From Malurus cyaneus samueli (Eukaryota > Chordata > Aves > Passeriformes > Maluridae): a DNA stretch of 64,000 nt. Of the stretch, positions 43,695 to 57,705 are shown piece by piece (the first letter of the stretch is position 1; each line of letters starts with the position of its first letter). The notes below the pieces were generated by a model. That model did not search any database and was not told where the DNA came from. It saw nothing but the letters and a program-made list of their open reading frames with translations. The DNA is taken from positions 7,864,886-7,928,885 of the forward strand of contig CM019214.1 of NCBI GenBank assembly GCA_009741485.1, written 5' to 3'. The translations under genes were made by a program, and so were the position numbers.

Positions 43695-44660
43695 TTTTCA
43701 CTTCTGCATAAAGATGGAATGAGAGATTTGTCCCATTTGAAAACGGAGAAAGCGCATTGAAGCTTGAAAGAGTTTTCCTTTCTGCTTCATAAAATAATCT
43801 TGGTCTAAAATTCTGTATCCACTGTTGGAACTGTAGCCAGTTCAAACTGAACTGAATGGAAAGTCAAGGCATAAAGGGAAAGTGAAGACAAAGTGAAAGA
43901 CTGAATTTACCTGGCAGGAACATCAGTTCTGGGGGAATCAGGAAATAATTTGATCTCAGCCACTGAAGGAGACTGGGAACCTCCTGATGCTGGCTGCCAG
44001 CTCTGGTGGGAAATGGGACCCTGCTCCTGTGGAGCTCACCCAAGTCCTACATCCCCTGCACAGGCTTCACATTCAGCCTCTCCTTTCTCAGCACAACCAT
44101 GGCTCCTTGCTGAGGGAACACTGCTGCCCCAGGCCATGCTCTGGCAGTAGAACTCTCCTTCATTTTCTAGACCAGCCCCAGATTAAGAAGTTGCTCAAGA
44201 CAATGAACCCCCTCCCCCCATCTGACAGACTGTGCCTCCTGTGCCTGCAGTTTGCTCGCCCTTCTGTTCCCACAGCAGAGGAAACTGCACCAAAACACAA
44301 AATCAATGTTGTGCAGTTGCTCGTAAAATGTGGCTTCTTGTTAATGCATAGATAACATTTTTATAGGTAAATGTATTATTTACATGGCTCTGGAAATGAG
44401 CTGCATTATTTGATCTATACCATAGGCATTGCCTTGCAATACCTAGAGCTGCAGACACTTCAGCAGCTCTGCTGAATCTGTACTCAGCCGTTGCTGCTTC
44501 TGCTTTCTTTCCAACCTGAGGAAGATTTTAGGATAGGAATTACACATGATTTCTTCAGCTGCGCATTCAAGTCAGCCCTAGAAAACAGACACAAGCAATG
44601 CAGCCTTTAAAGCTGAAGGCTTAAACAGAATAGCTCAACAAGCAAACATTCCAAATTAAA
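43695..44660. other. Intergenic, no gene seen
   Basis: Includes a moderately GC-rich patch (43950-44355) with overlapping open frames of 66 and 122 residues. These match nothing I recognise. Confidence 0.5.
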
Positions 44661-44710
44661 AAAAAAAAAAAAAAAACAATCAAACCACCAAATCATTCTG
44701 AACGATATGG

Positions 44711-44972
44711 GCTGGTTTTGGCTGGTTTTACATGAAGCCTTTGTGTAAATAATTCATCATTTGAATGGAGTGTTATGGAATTGCCATGGCAGGAAGGCTA
44801 GGAGCAAGGGGAGGAGTTAATTGTAATGTTTAACCCTATAAGATGGCCCAAAATTACCAGGGGTGGAGACTGTATTGGATATGGCTTTAAATTGTTGGAT
44901 AGTGTTGGACCTGAGCATGACATAAATGGTACAGAATAAGGGGTGGGGAACTTGACTCCATCCAAAACCAGC
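44711..44972. mobile_element. 262-bp element with terminal inverted repeats, ERV-LTR-like or MITE-like
   Basis: The left end gctggttttggctgg (44711-44725) is the inverse of the right end ccatccaaaaccagc (44958-44972), 14 of 15 matching. The minus-strand end (tgtgctggttttggatgg) also resembles the start of the LTR at 42220, and the minus strand contains ccatttatgtcatgctcag, like the pre-TATA segment of avian ERVL LTRs. It may be a deleted LTR on the minus strand or a small non-autonomous DNA element. An A-rich tract lies just upstream (44659-44677). No clear target-site duplication was found. Confidence 0.5.
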
Positions 44973-44989
44973 ACAACACATTTTCTGAG

Positions 44990-47900
44990 CCAAAATGTAT
45001 TAAGCTAGCTGTGTTTTTAAGGACAAATCTGAATTATTTTCTGCCGAGCATATATAAGGATTTTTTAATTTCTTTTACCTAGATTATGCTGGGGCAGGAT
45101 GATGAGATCAAACAAAAATATTATTTATATACACATGTGGAAGATTAATCTCTGAATCCAAATCTTTCGCTCAATATTTAGAATATGATCAACATTTTCA
45201 GATTTTCTTCATATGCATATATGCAGACACACATTCATGTGTACACATGTGCATGCACACAATTAGTACCCATAAATATTTAAGAATTCCTATATTTAGA
45301 CGTGTATTTTTCATAAAACAACACTTTGCAAGCCGTGTTTATGGAATTACATCTGCAATACAACCTGCAGCAGGACTGCTAATCAAGCAGGAGAAGAAAC
45401 CATCTAATATTTGGTGATGAAAATTGCTTTAGAGTGACTGATTGTGCTAATCAATCTTCGCCAAGTAAATCACCACTAAAAGATAGTCGATAATTATAGG
45501 AACTTTCCCTGTAACTGAGTAAGAAGAGGTATAAAAATAAACTCTCACAGGAAAGCTGTCCTCTTCAGAAAACACAGCAGTTTGCTCTGCTTCCAACATG
45601 TTGGAAAGGAATTTGGAAAATGTGTCCAAGTCGTCTGAGTTTTCAGAAATATAATTCTTGTGCTGATTGAGCTAACAGTGGTAAAATTGGCCATTAAAAC
45701 TAACGTATGCAATGATCCACACAAGCCGTCTACAAACACGCTGCAGTCCTACTAATTTCTTTATTGTTCACAAAACTTTGACAGCTTTTATAAAAATGTG
45801 GCCACTTATGGCATTTTACAATTTAAAAGAAAGAATATGTCCTTTCTCCACTGCTCACAAAATCCTCAGAAAAAAAAAAAAAAAGAAAAGCAGTTGTTGG
45901 AGGGAAGTTCCCGTAGGAAGAAAATACTTTTTCTAAAATTATGATGTCGATTAAGATTAGTGAGTATGTATAGATAAATCAGTGAGGTAAGAAACTCAGC
46001 AAAACAAATTCACAGGCTTCAGCCACAAAAGGTGTCCCAAGGAAAAAAATTAATTGGATTGTCATTAAAAATACAGGACACCAATGAACCTTTACAGAGC
46101 AGAGAAGAAGGTTCACTTGTGACAGCTTCAGCAAGTCAGGGCCAAACTAGCCCAAGTCTTAGACCAAAATGTGTCAAGGTAGCTGCACTCTTGTGAGAAA
46201 ATTTGAGCTAAAGAGCCTTTTTGAAATTATGCAAGAGAGGAAAATACATTACTTCAGCTGGAATATTTGGTTGATAGATGAACTTGCAGACTAATGATGG
46301 CATTCAGGGTGTGCTGCAGGATTCTCTTTCGAGCAGCTTTCTCACCATCATTAAGCTAATGGGGGATGGAGAAGAGTAAAAATGCCATGCTTACCCAAAG
46401 CAAAACCTGCTAAACTGAGAAGCAGGCTCCCAGTAAGGAACCTATCATGCATATATAATAAACCAGAGAATGTCACAAAAATTCTAGGAAAAGAAAAAAG
46501 CCCAGAAAAACCTGCAGGCTGTATTAGCCCAACTTCATGAAAATCTCTCCATGGTATTGAAACAGGTCTGACTTCACAGTCATCCATTACAGTGATGTAG
46601 CAAAATTTCCAAAACTAATTTTCTTAAGCCAGCTTCAAAGGTTGCTCCCCCCCATACCATCAAAATGCAGATGACATTTTTCTGGATGATCAGCTCACAC
46701 TGCACTTTTGTGTCACTCAGCTAGCCCACTTCACTTATCTGTCATCCCTGGAGATGACAGGAAGGTCATTTATATATCTTATTCCCAGCTTCAGCACAAA
46801 TGCTGCTTTGGCATCTTCAGACATTTCCTGTCTCCCCTTGTAATTTGTAGCTCCCAAATTTCACTGTGGAGATACCACCTTGCTATGTGAGGGGAAATTA
46901 CAAGTAGTAATGAGACATGTTTTCCACAGGTGAACCATCTGCGGTGAAAAATCTTGAAGAACATGGTCCCCTTCAGCCATTTGAACATTTTGAAATTTAT
47001 TGAACATGAAGGGCTTAGCACATGTCTGATTCTTTTAGATTAAAGAGTCAGTTTAATAGGTGGGTGCAAAAACCTGTGCCAGTTTATTTCTAAGAAAACC
47101 ACTTTATTTTTCTTTCAAGTTTCTGTTTGTGAAGGTGGTAAAATTATGGCACAATTATTCTTTTATTTTCCTGTACTGGAGTTGAAAGCCTGCACTTTCC
47201 CTTCAAAAAGTAGCAGAATTTCCCATTTCTGTTCTTGGGATATGAGCAATGATGCACATTTCCCCTTTGTCCTTGTGGAGCAAGCCAAACATCATGTTTA
47301 AAAGCAATTTCAGTGCTGACAAGACTTTTTTCCCCCATTCCAGCTTTTCAGCTGTCATCAGACACAAGATCCTGGTTACTGCTTTTGGATGACAGCACTG
47401 ACATTTTCTTGGAGTCACCTGCTCTGCTCTTGAGTTTCCATTGCTGCTCACTGTCCTTTGTCAAAGCTGCTGCTGAAAACTGGGTCTGCAGAAAAGATAC
47501 TGTGCCAGATATTTGTAGCTAGATTACAGCTCAGATTCCATTTTCTTCAAGGAACCTTTTTTTTTTCCTCCTTCAGCTAGCCCTTGACAGTGCCTCAAAG
47601 TCCAAATTTCATCCTTCAAAGCCAAAAGAATTTACATTTTCAGAGATCAAGCCCCACAGTCTCTGAAGGCGCTTTTCTCACAGTGTACACAGTAATAAGT
47701 GATACATTTCCACCTATGACAATCAATTACAAGCCCTTGTCAATTATCAAGCTCATCCTGCTGATATTGGCAACAAAGTCAAAAAGATCATTAAGCAGGG
47801 CATCATTGGATGCATTAGAATTAAAATTCCTAATGTGCAACAGATGGTTGATGTTGACTTGTTGTTGTTATTTATGCACCAAAGAAGTATATGAAAAGAG

Positions 47901-50900
47901 TTTTAAAAGCCTGTTTGACAAAAAAACCCCAAAAAATGCAGAGATGAAAGAAATTCATAGCTAAGCCTGGGCCTTCCAGACATATGACATTCGCCACATA
48001 ATTCTCCACATGCCTCAATTTATTTGCATGATCAGATTTTGACTCCAAGTCTCCAACATTTGTTGCATCTTGTGTCATATCCTATATGATTCATAAAATA
48101 TAATCCCAGGTAAACAACTTTCCTTGCAGACAATAAAACAATCGCTGCAGAGCAGTCTAAAACATTTCCTTTCTCAAGGGCTGAGCAAAAGCTGGAGTGT
48201 CCTTAATGAGATCAAGAGACAAAGACTTGTCTCTCTTACTGCTGCTGAGAGCAGCAATCATCCAGGCACCAGAGGAATCTTCTGGTTTTTCTATTATGCA
48301 TCAGCTTCAATAAGAGACAATATTTTGCTGTATGAAAGATAACCATATTGCCTCTGAGTTCTTTGGGTCTTTGTCAGGGAATTTGCTTCAGTCCTGGTCT
48401 TCCCTGTTTTCAGATTGCATTCTGTTTTCTCAACACCAGCACATAATTCCCAGTAAAAATATTTCCATTCTTCCTTTGAATGTTTACTTTTCTCTTAATG
48501 TACTGACAGATAAAAATAATTCAAGTGCTGCAATTAATAAACATTCCAGGGCTATTTAAAATCACAATTTAATAACCAATTTTACAATTCTATGTTTGAA
48601 CATATAGAATAAGAATGGATTTGCAAATTGAAAAGCTAAGGAAAATTTGAATCTTCTCCATTCAAATTTAGAAATAAAAGTTAGACTCTCATCTTTCTGC
48701 TTAAAAGTAAAGGCAAGAGGTTTTCAAAATCAGTAGTTTACTAGAATTTTCAGTTAAAATGAGGAAGGCATTCATCCATAAGACTACAACAACTTTGTAG
48801 ACAGATTCCAGTGTTTGTGAGATGGAAAGAACTGGCTACCTGACAAGGAATTCTGGTCCCTGCAGAGCTGTATGCTTTTGCATACAATACCCTCTCAACA
48901 TGACCATTCCTCAGCTTGACAGATGAAAAGGCCACCTGGTCCACACCCCACACCAAGGGACATGCCAAGGGACATGCAGGGGGCCTCTGCAGAGAGGTGG
49001 GGACATGCTGGGAGCTCACAAATTCCCAGCCCACAGCCAGGAGCAGGTGGCATTTTCCTGAGTGTGACGCCAGCAGCCACTTCCAGTGTCCTCACTGGAT
49101 GTTCTCCATCACACAATTATCTGGGTTTTCATAAATGGCCCTTCAGCCAGGGATTCCTGCTGCTGTTGCTGAACTGCCCTGAAATGCATTTCCAAATGTT
49201 TTTCTGCTTGATAGACATGTCTTTTAACCTGCTCTGATCTAGCAGGACCATGCAATGCTTCCCTCCAGTTCTGGGATGGAATGTTTCTGAAGTGCAGCCC
49301 CTGCCAGAGGAATGGCTGCAGTTTATATGGAAGCTGATAGCTCTTAGTTTGTGGATAAAATTACAGATTTAAAAAATATGTTCAATATGGAAAGTGTACT
49401 AGGCTGGCAACATGTGATATGGACCTAACCAAAGTAAGCTTTTACAGATTTAGCTATCTTTTGCTTCATGCATTCTACTCTTCCCAAATCCGTGGTTTCT
49501 GTTGTGCTGTCTCTGCTGTCTTTCTCACAGTGCTTTTACTCTGCAGTCTAAAAGAAATCAAGGTATCCACCCACAACAAATCACTCTGCTTCTATGTAGA
49601 TATATTTGCATTCTAATAAAAAATTGAGAAATTCATTACGTTTTTACAGCTTCCAAACTCATAATCACAATTTGGCAGGGTGAGGGATATGTAATGTGTT
49701 AATATGTGATAATAACAAGTTAATTTATTTTGCAGTGAATGTCTGGTTTTGCTGGTCTACACTGTTATCTGTCCTTTGGAGGTCACTTAAACACTAAACA
49801 GCCTAATAAGGCTTTTTTCCCTTAAACCTTTTAAATACTGAGACAGCTTAATATCTTATTTACATTTTTAATTCCATGGCTTATAGAAATTATATTAATA
49901 GTAATAAGTAGAGAAAGTAATTAATAGCTCATCCAAACACAGCTTTTGAGATGTCATAATAAACTATTTAACAACCAATATGTTACTCTTTAGAGCTTAT
50001 ATTTCACCTACCTTGAAAATGTTATTTGAATGCTAGAGGTCTCCCCTAAATTGACTTAATTAATTCTAAAATGTTACCCAAAATAGTGCCAAAACCAGAA
50101 GACTACAATTTACAGTGGTCAAAATATCAGACTTAACAGACAGAGCCTAAAACCTTACAGCCCTTTGCTTTCATAATTCTTTCAGCAATATATCCTACAA
50201 GGGTGGTACCTCTTGTTCATATCATGCATTCATGTGAAAACAAAAACCAAGAAAAGCCCCTCAAATCCATTCCTTCCCCAAGAAACACACAATACATTTC
50301 AGTTTTGTACATGCTGAGAGCTGCATGGCTGCTGTTTCAATTTTCAGGCTTCCTCAAGAAATAAAAGCCTTTTCTATGAATAATGGCTCCCTTAAATCTG
50401 TAGGTTTTTGCAGGTGCTGATTAAAGACAAATGAGTTTAGAGTCATGAACCAAACACCTCAGACTGAAGAACAAAAATCAAATGATTATAAATTATTGTA
50501 GTATTTCATTTTTATGGATCAGACCATATCCTACCCTGGACATTTTCACAGATTGTACCTGTAAGTAACCTGTCTGTCACTTGAACATATTTTAACAAAA
50601 AAAAAAAAAAAACAACAACAAAAAAAAACAAAAAAAAAAAGGAATATGAAGATTTGCTTGTTTTGTAAAATGACTGGATATTTTTGTTCTCAAAAAATAT
50701 TAGCGCTAGCATATATGCACAAAAATGAAACAACCAGTAAGGAGATAATCCAACAAAATTATTCTGAAACACTTCAAACCTCTGTGGAAATGGATTAGGA
50801 CACCGTACAAGAGAGAGCACCACAGCATAAATAGTTTTGTGGTTACAGGATTAAAAAATATTGACTTTTACTTTCCATAACAAGATGAATAATAATACAT

Positions 50901-53900
50901 TAGCTACAAACAACAGTAACTAACATGATCTTTTCACTGAACTTGCATGCTAAGTGTGTTAGAAAGCAATATGCTAATTAAAAAGAAGGTAAAAAAAATA
51001 CAAAATACAAAGCAGCTGAAGAGAGATGGAGCCAGTAAATAGTGCTGCAGGGCAGATATCAGAGCTTGGGAAGATGACAGCTGCACCCTGCAGTGAGGTA
51101 CACTTGAAATATGCTTTTGTAATAATTTGTGTATTTCATAGTTTTAATATTCGTATCTCAAGGCTTTTTAATAATACCAGAATTGAACGCAACCCCAGAT
51201 TCTTCACATCTAATGAACATGATAAATTGGCCAGTATTCTACTTGCTTTAGGGGAAAACACGAAGAGCAGGTTCCAATTTTTTTTGAGTCAGGATACATA
51301 CAAATAAGCCCTTGCCACATCCCATATAGGAACCAAAGCTCTTTTGAACAACCTAATTCAGCCAAAGCCCTTAAATTCATGTTTAATTTTCAGTGCATGC
51401 AACTCCAATAAGAAGTAAACACATGCTAAAATAAGTTGGTGAAAAGCAGCTTTCATGTGATCAGCTGCAGAACTACTGGCCAGTTAATGCCTTAAAAAAA
51501 CATAAAGGGACAGCTGATCATTTATATTTTACCCCCACTCCAAAAGCATCTGGAGATGTGCAAGTGATGTTCACTTTAATGTCACTCATTATTAATAAAA
51601 AAAATAAACAAAAACACCTTTCAATCTAATTTCTCATTTTACTATTAAAGGCAAAAGGTAATGTTCTGCGAGGTGTTATCCTGTGTAACGGCTGGCTTCA
51701 TGCAGATTATTGCTATTATAAACCATACTCAACTGCTCAAAAAAATCAATAACATATTAAAAACAGCCCAAGCAAAACAACAAACCAAAACCAACAGTGG
51801 TGTGTCTGGAGCAACTCCCTTGGCAGATTGATTGTTTTCCCAAACACAAAAGGTGGGATTTGTTTAACTTCCTTTATAGTGTAAATTTGAGTACTTGTAT
51901 TTCTAATTTTTATGTTTTCCATTAGACACATTTTGAGGTCATATCCTTTCAGATAGCAAAATCAGTTGGAAGTCATTGATTTTAGAATAATTGCACAAAA
52001 TTATAAAAGCAGAGACAAACTACAAAAATTGATGTGAAACATCTTTTTCCATGACAGAAATCTGTCTGACACCAATCAAAGGGAGCAAAAATATTGTCAG
52101 CAGCCTAATGGTTAGTGCTTTTTTAATGCAACATTTAGAAAGAGTGTAGAGCTGGCTAGGTTACTAATTATCCGGGGGTTGGGGGATTTGCATTTTCTTC
52201 CCTCCTACTGCTTTAGTTTTGCACTGAAGCATTTTGCCTCTAAGTTAGGTTAAAGTGTGATCTAAAAGCTATTGCATCTCCTGCCTTCCATGTTAAAAAA
52301 AAATGCTAAGAACTATATTTCACCATCTACCAGTGTATTTTTTTCAACCAGGCAGATGTAGGAAGCTCAGTACATGGGAAATTTTCTCTGTTTCTTCCTT
52401 CTGTCTTTTTAACTGTTCAGGAAAGACAGAAGAGGCTTCGGGGAAGTGCAAAGCACGTGCTGCTGGCTCTCACAGACATGATGGAATCTTGGCACTTTTA
52501 AAAATTATTAAGCCTTCAGTCAACAGTTGAAATTATTTTTTCCCTACAGATTCATAAAATGTGAATACTCCACTAATGAGGGATGGTTGTAACACTGTGT
52601 ATATGCCCTTACTGGGGCTATTATTTATGATGCTCTTTACATGGCTGTCTCAGAGCTGTCAGGTGGGGAAATGCAGGCTCGAAAATCAGATAATAATGAT
52701 GGTTTCTGTGTGACAATATGAGCCATGTTTTGTCAGAGTATATTGAATTTCTCATCTTTAAAAGAAAATAATGCAATTCCTTTCCTGTCACTAGATGTGT
52801 AACCAGAAGGTATCCACGATTTGATATTAGAATATATTTTCTCTTCCAGTTAAACTGTTAAATTAATGGCCTAATGAATATATAAGCATCTGTAAATCAT
52901 TAGTTGAACTGCCTAGTTAGAAAAATAACGTATTTCCTTCCTACATGTTATGATAAGCTGATCTTTAGGGATATCTCTATTTCTACATTTAGTAAGTGTG
53001 CCCATGTTTATAAAAAGAACACTTTCAGCACGGTATAGCTTACCCGTGTTTCCTTCATAAATTTTGATTTTTGCCTTTGATAAAAGGTGACAGCAAAATT
53101 GCTCTGAGTCAGCTGGAATGGCAACCTTCTGCTAAAACCAGCTGTCTCTGAGGCACATTCACTCACTTGCTCATTCAAGAAGATTCACCTGGGAGCTGGT
53201 GACAGCGGCTGATCAAAGAGGCAGGCGTCATGTAATGGCAAATAGCAAACAAAACGTGCAGTGAGCTCTGGGGGCTTTGGGCTGGAACATCTCACTCTGA
53301 ATAGGGGATGCTCTCAGCACGCACACACCACCCTGAGTAGGAAAGATGTGGGTAACACACTGGGAGGGAGAGATGGGGATCAAAGAGGAATCTGGCTGGC
53401 TCTCAAAGCCTCTGAACTCACACCTGAATTAAGAACTTCACAAACAGCAAGCGTTTGGGAGGATGGCAGTGACGCTTATTGCACTCCATGGTTTCACAGC
53501 GCTGCAGCTGCAGTTCTGCTGTCCCGTGGTGAAGAAATGTTCACTTTCCACCGCAGCACCCCCGGTTCTGAGGCAGCCTGCTCGTTCCTCACCCTGTTTC
53601 GCTTGTTTGCAGGTGATTGGGAAGCCTTTAGGTTTATTGCAAAGGGAGATTACAGGAGGAATGCGGGTTCTGAGACCAGGGTGAGCAGAGTGGGAGGGAC
53701 ATCCCTGCCAACAGCTTCGTGATGCCATTGTACGATGGGGAGGGACACCCTGAAAGTGAGGGCAGCCGTGCCCCATGCCAGCCCCTCTGCCCATCTCCTG
53801 TGTCCCCCTGGGGTGCTGTGCCTCGGGGGCTGCTGCAGGAGCTCCGGGTGGAGATGGTGCTGCTCCCAGCTTCACCTGGCACCCAGGTCCAACGGGGGTT

Positions 53901-56900
53901 TGGATGGACCACATGGCCAAACCCACCCCAAACAGGGTTAGAAAGAGTGGTTGCCATGCTGGAAACTGCTCTCCATGTGCCTGTCTACCAGGGAAAAAAC
54001 TTGGGATGATGGGGGTGGGAAGGTGATGCAGATATTCCATACAGATATTCCTATTCCAGCGTCTGCATGGGGCTTCACTGAAAATGTATTTAAGCAACTA
54101 AATTTCAAGTGCAGCATATGTTCAACAGTCAGTATAGCTAACTGTCTCTACTGGGGACAAATAAATATTTGCAAGCTCTTTAGCACGTTAACTTGACCAG
54201 GAACTTTCCTTTCAGTTTTTATGTCTTTTTGATCAGAGTACATCAGCTGACAGGGTTGATTTAATCAAATTTACATTTGGTAAAAATGTCAAAGCTGTCA
54301 AAGTACATTGATTTGTCATTTTCTGGAAAGAAAAATAATTGGATTAATTGAAAATCAAATTACCTTTTATTTTGAAGTTTATTTATAGTGAGAATTAAAT
54401 CAATGCAGAGAAAATACGACTGAGAGATCCTTATATTTTAAAATAGCAGACATCTAATGATCTTGTTTCATGATATCATTTCACCATTTGTAGTCCAGAG
54501 AGAAAAATCAGGTGGTAGGTACCACATACACAGTGACAGGCGAAGATGGAAACAGAATCTACATTTATTAATTTTAGTAGGTCAGCACTCAGTGCCTTGC
54601 ATTCTCCTCACTCATTGTACAAATAAGCCTATGCCTGTGCATGGGTGTCTACTAAATAAACATAAATGAGTTTTTAACATAAAAAATATAGATTAGAAAT
54701 CCACCACCTCCAGATTTCATAAATCTAGCAACGAAAGGAGTGTTTTTTCAAACCCAGACATCTGCACTTGCATGGAGTCCTGGGGTTTGCTCAAGTTCTC
54801 TGCATGATTGCTAATTCTATGAGGTGCAAAAAATATATATCAAAACACATAAAATCTGAATTTTAAGACTCCTGGTATGACTTATGTAAAATAAGTGAAA
54901 AATGATTCACGACTATGCCTTAATGTAATCTACCCAAAAGAAAAGAAAAGAAAAGCCCTTTTCACTGATCCCCTGAATCGCTGCCTGCGTGCTCAGGCTC
55001 AGTAGTTGGTGCTCAGTGCCTGTGGACACAGAGATAAGATTCTTTCAGCCCTCCAAACATGTTATGTCAGGTTGCATCATGTCAGATGTGAAATGATTTA
55101 ATGGGCTGTGACACTGCCTAGCCCAGCTCTGTTCTGGCCCGGGGAGATGAGCAGGGAGTGGAGGTGACTCTGAGCCACACCTGGGGCTGTTTGGATCCCT
55201 GGCTCTGCAGGCAATGCTTGGCCCAAACGTGACATTGATTTTAAGAAGTGTCTCTACTCGTGTCACATTGTTCTGATGGAAACCAATGGTGCTTCCTCAA
55301 GCTGATGAGGGATATTTGCTCCTCATGTGCTTGGCCACATCATCTTCTCTGTTACAGAAACCTAAGAATAAAGGGAAACATCACTCCACATCTGCAGCAA
55401 AACCTGCTGGGCACAACATTTCCCTGCTCTCCGAAGCAGCTGTGCTGTAACTCAGTACAGACAGCTGAAGGTTCTGCCTCGAATGCTGTAGAACCTTGCT
55501 TGCATCAAAACTGTCATGGTTGCTATTTTAGCAATTTGCATACAATGTTCTAAGATTCATGGTCTGACTTCAGGGATTCGAAACAGTACCTCAGTTGTGT
55601 TGCTATTGCAGTATTAACTCCCATTTTTGACTGGCACCTACCAGAGTATTTTACCAATCCCTGTTTGAGAAGAGCTGAGCTGGAAGTCCATCACAAGTGT
55701 ATTAAAAAACCTGTTTTGTCAGGTTTAACAAATATTTGTCAGCAATATTTGTCAGCAATTACCAAATGCAAATCTGTTTGCAGATTGCTAGAAGCAAGGT
55801 TTACGGTCCTTTTCTCCTCATTCCTCTTAGCTTTTTTGGGGTTTTTTTCCTTCTTTTTTTTTTTTTTTTTTCTTTTATATTTTGCTTGCAATGTTGAGCT
55901 ATGTAGTGTCAACTGTGGCATTGTTAATTTTCTCCACTTCCCTTTTCACTCCTGACCCTTCACAGGGGATCCAGAAAGAGAGAGATCACATAATACTCCA
56001 AAAAAGCTGTCCTTTTGCTTGGATTACCAGAATTAGGGAAGTTTTGTGCAGCTTCAGATGCTGACACATCACTACAGACTTAACACCACTCTCTCAGCAG
56101 TCACCTTGGCTGCCCCCCTTGCAGAGAGGAGTAGGGAATATAAAACTCCCATCAGCTAAATTAGGGATGCAGGGCTCTCCCAGGAAAGCGCGGCCAGCGA
56201 GTTTGTAGACAGCACATCTCCTGCTGCCTGAGCAGAGATATTCATCCCTCTATGCTGATTACATAAATGTAAATGGCAACTATTCCAGTGTGGCTCCTCA
56301 CACATGGCTGCCCAGAAATCTTTAAATTAAGGGTACTATCCAGTTTCATAGGGGAAGTGCAGAAAGCTGATAGTAACACAATCAGCTCCAAAGAGGAAAG
56401 AAAAAAAAATCCATCTATGCATATCTTTTTTAGTTTACCACAATCTAAATAATAACAATATGCAATATTAGCATGTTAATAATGAAATGAAGAATAATAT
56501 CCTTAAAAATAAAATGTACTTAACAATTTTCTGGTTTTAGTGGATAGTTCTCTGTATATGTATAGTCTTTTTTTTTTTTTTTTTTCTTTTCACAAGGCTT
56601 CATTCCCAAGAGACCAACAAACTGTTGAAGTTGTGTTCAAAATTACTTACTGGAACTACTTTCAATAATTAGGGCAATTTGTCTTATGCTAACTGTGCTC
56701 ACACAAACGTCAAATGAGCTGACTGATACGAGGGAGTGGTGTTGTAGGACTGACATCTAAGAAAACCTGATTAATAATCAGGCCTGGCATTTTACACTCT
56801 ATCCTATTAAAGACAAGCAGCAAATCCGAGTTTTGGAGATGGAGACCCAGGAGATGGTGAGGATACAGCAAAGGAGTAAAAGAAGCAAAAATCCAGCAGA

Positions 56901-57100
56901 AATTGAAACTTTTGCTTTGCTGCTGTTGCATTTGTTGCTAACTCTGCTCAGACATTCATCTGCTGGATTGAGGTCCTCTGTGTGACAGCAGTGATCCCAT
57001 GCCAGGTGTACAAGTGGGTTCTTCTAAATTTTTATGGGGTAAATAATTTGCAGAAAAGTTCTTTCTCATTCTGTGAACTATGAAGTATGAAAATACTACA
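44990..57100. other. AT-rich gene desert, no gene seen
   Basis: About 12 kb of mostly unique sequence. It contains A-rich tracts (45871-45888, 50597-50640), T tracts (55850-55871, 56568-56586), a 13-bp tandem pair near 48955-48980, a 14-bp pair at 55731-55757 and a short (AAAAG)n at about 54938-54956. A GC-richer patch at 53250-54070 has long open frames but no recognisable product. AT-rich passages with TAAT/ATTA motifs (for example 52820-52950 and 54230-54400) could be regulatory. Confidence 0.5.
50597..50640. repeat. A-rich tract with CAA interruptions
   Basis: About 44 bp of A with a few C. It may be the tail of a decayed retroelement or a slippage tract; no element is recognised next to it. 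Confidence 0.85.
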
Positions 57101-57104
57101 TTGC

Positions 57105-57705
57105 AGATCCCAGAGACTGGTAACCAATGGCACAGGGTCCAGAGCAGTTCCAGAGGATTAGGGAGATGATCCTGCTCCTCTGCTCAGCCCTGGTGAGGAA
57201 CCCTTGGAGTGCTGGGTGCAGTTTGGGGCTCCTCAGCACAGGAGAGACATGGAGTGTGTCCTGGAGAGTGTCATGGGGAGGATGACAAAGATGATGAAGG
57301 GACAGGAGCATCTCTGAGGAAAGGCTGACGGAGCTGAGCCTGCTCAGCCTCGAGAAGATACTGCTGAGAGGGTCCCTCATCCCTGTCAGTGTGTGCAGGG
57401 AGGGGTCAGGGATGGACCAGGCTCTGCTCCCTGGTGCCCAGCAATGGGACAAGAGGAACAGAAACAGATGCCCAGGAAATTCCACTTAGACATGAAGAAG
57501 AATTTCTTTCCTGTTAAGTGACCAAATGCTGGAACAGGTTGCCCAGAGAGGGCCTGGAGTCTCCCTCACTGGAAATATTCCTGAGCTGTCTGGTCACAAT
57601 CCTGTACCATTTGTTCCAGGGAAACCCTGCTTGAGAAAAGAGGTTTGGGCCAGGTGACCCACTGTGGTCTTGCCCAACCTGACCCATTTTGGATTCTTTA
57701 CAGTC
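57105..57705 (+). mobile_element. CR1 LINE 3' fragment
   Basis: About 600 bp reads as a degraded avian CR1 3' region on the plus strand. Diagnostic phrases are gctgggtgcagtttggggct, gagcctgctcagcctcgaga, ggaacaggttgcccagagag (57531-57550) and a terminal cattttggattctttaca, in the normal CR1 order. The frames are broken. The boundaries are approximate because no 3' octamer repeat is preserved. Confidence 0.85.

Noticed and set aside
43534..43845. 103-residue minus-strand frame with repeated Tyr-Leu-Ser-Ile
   Set aside because: Translation of the (GATA)n microsatellite.
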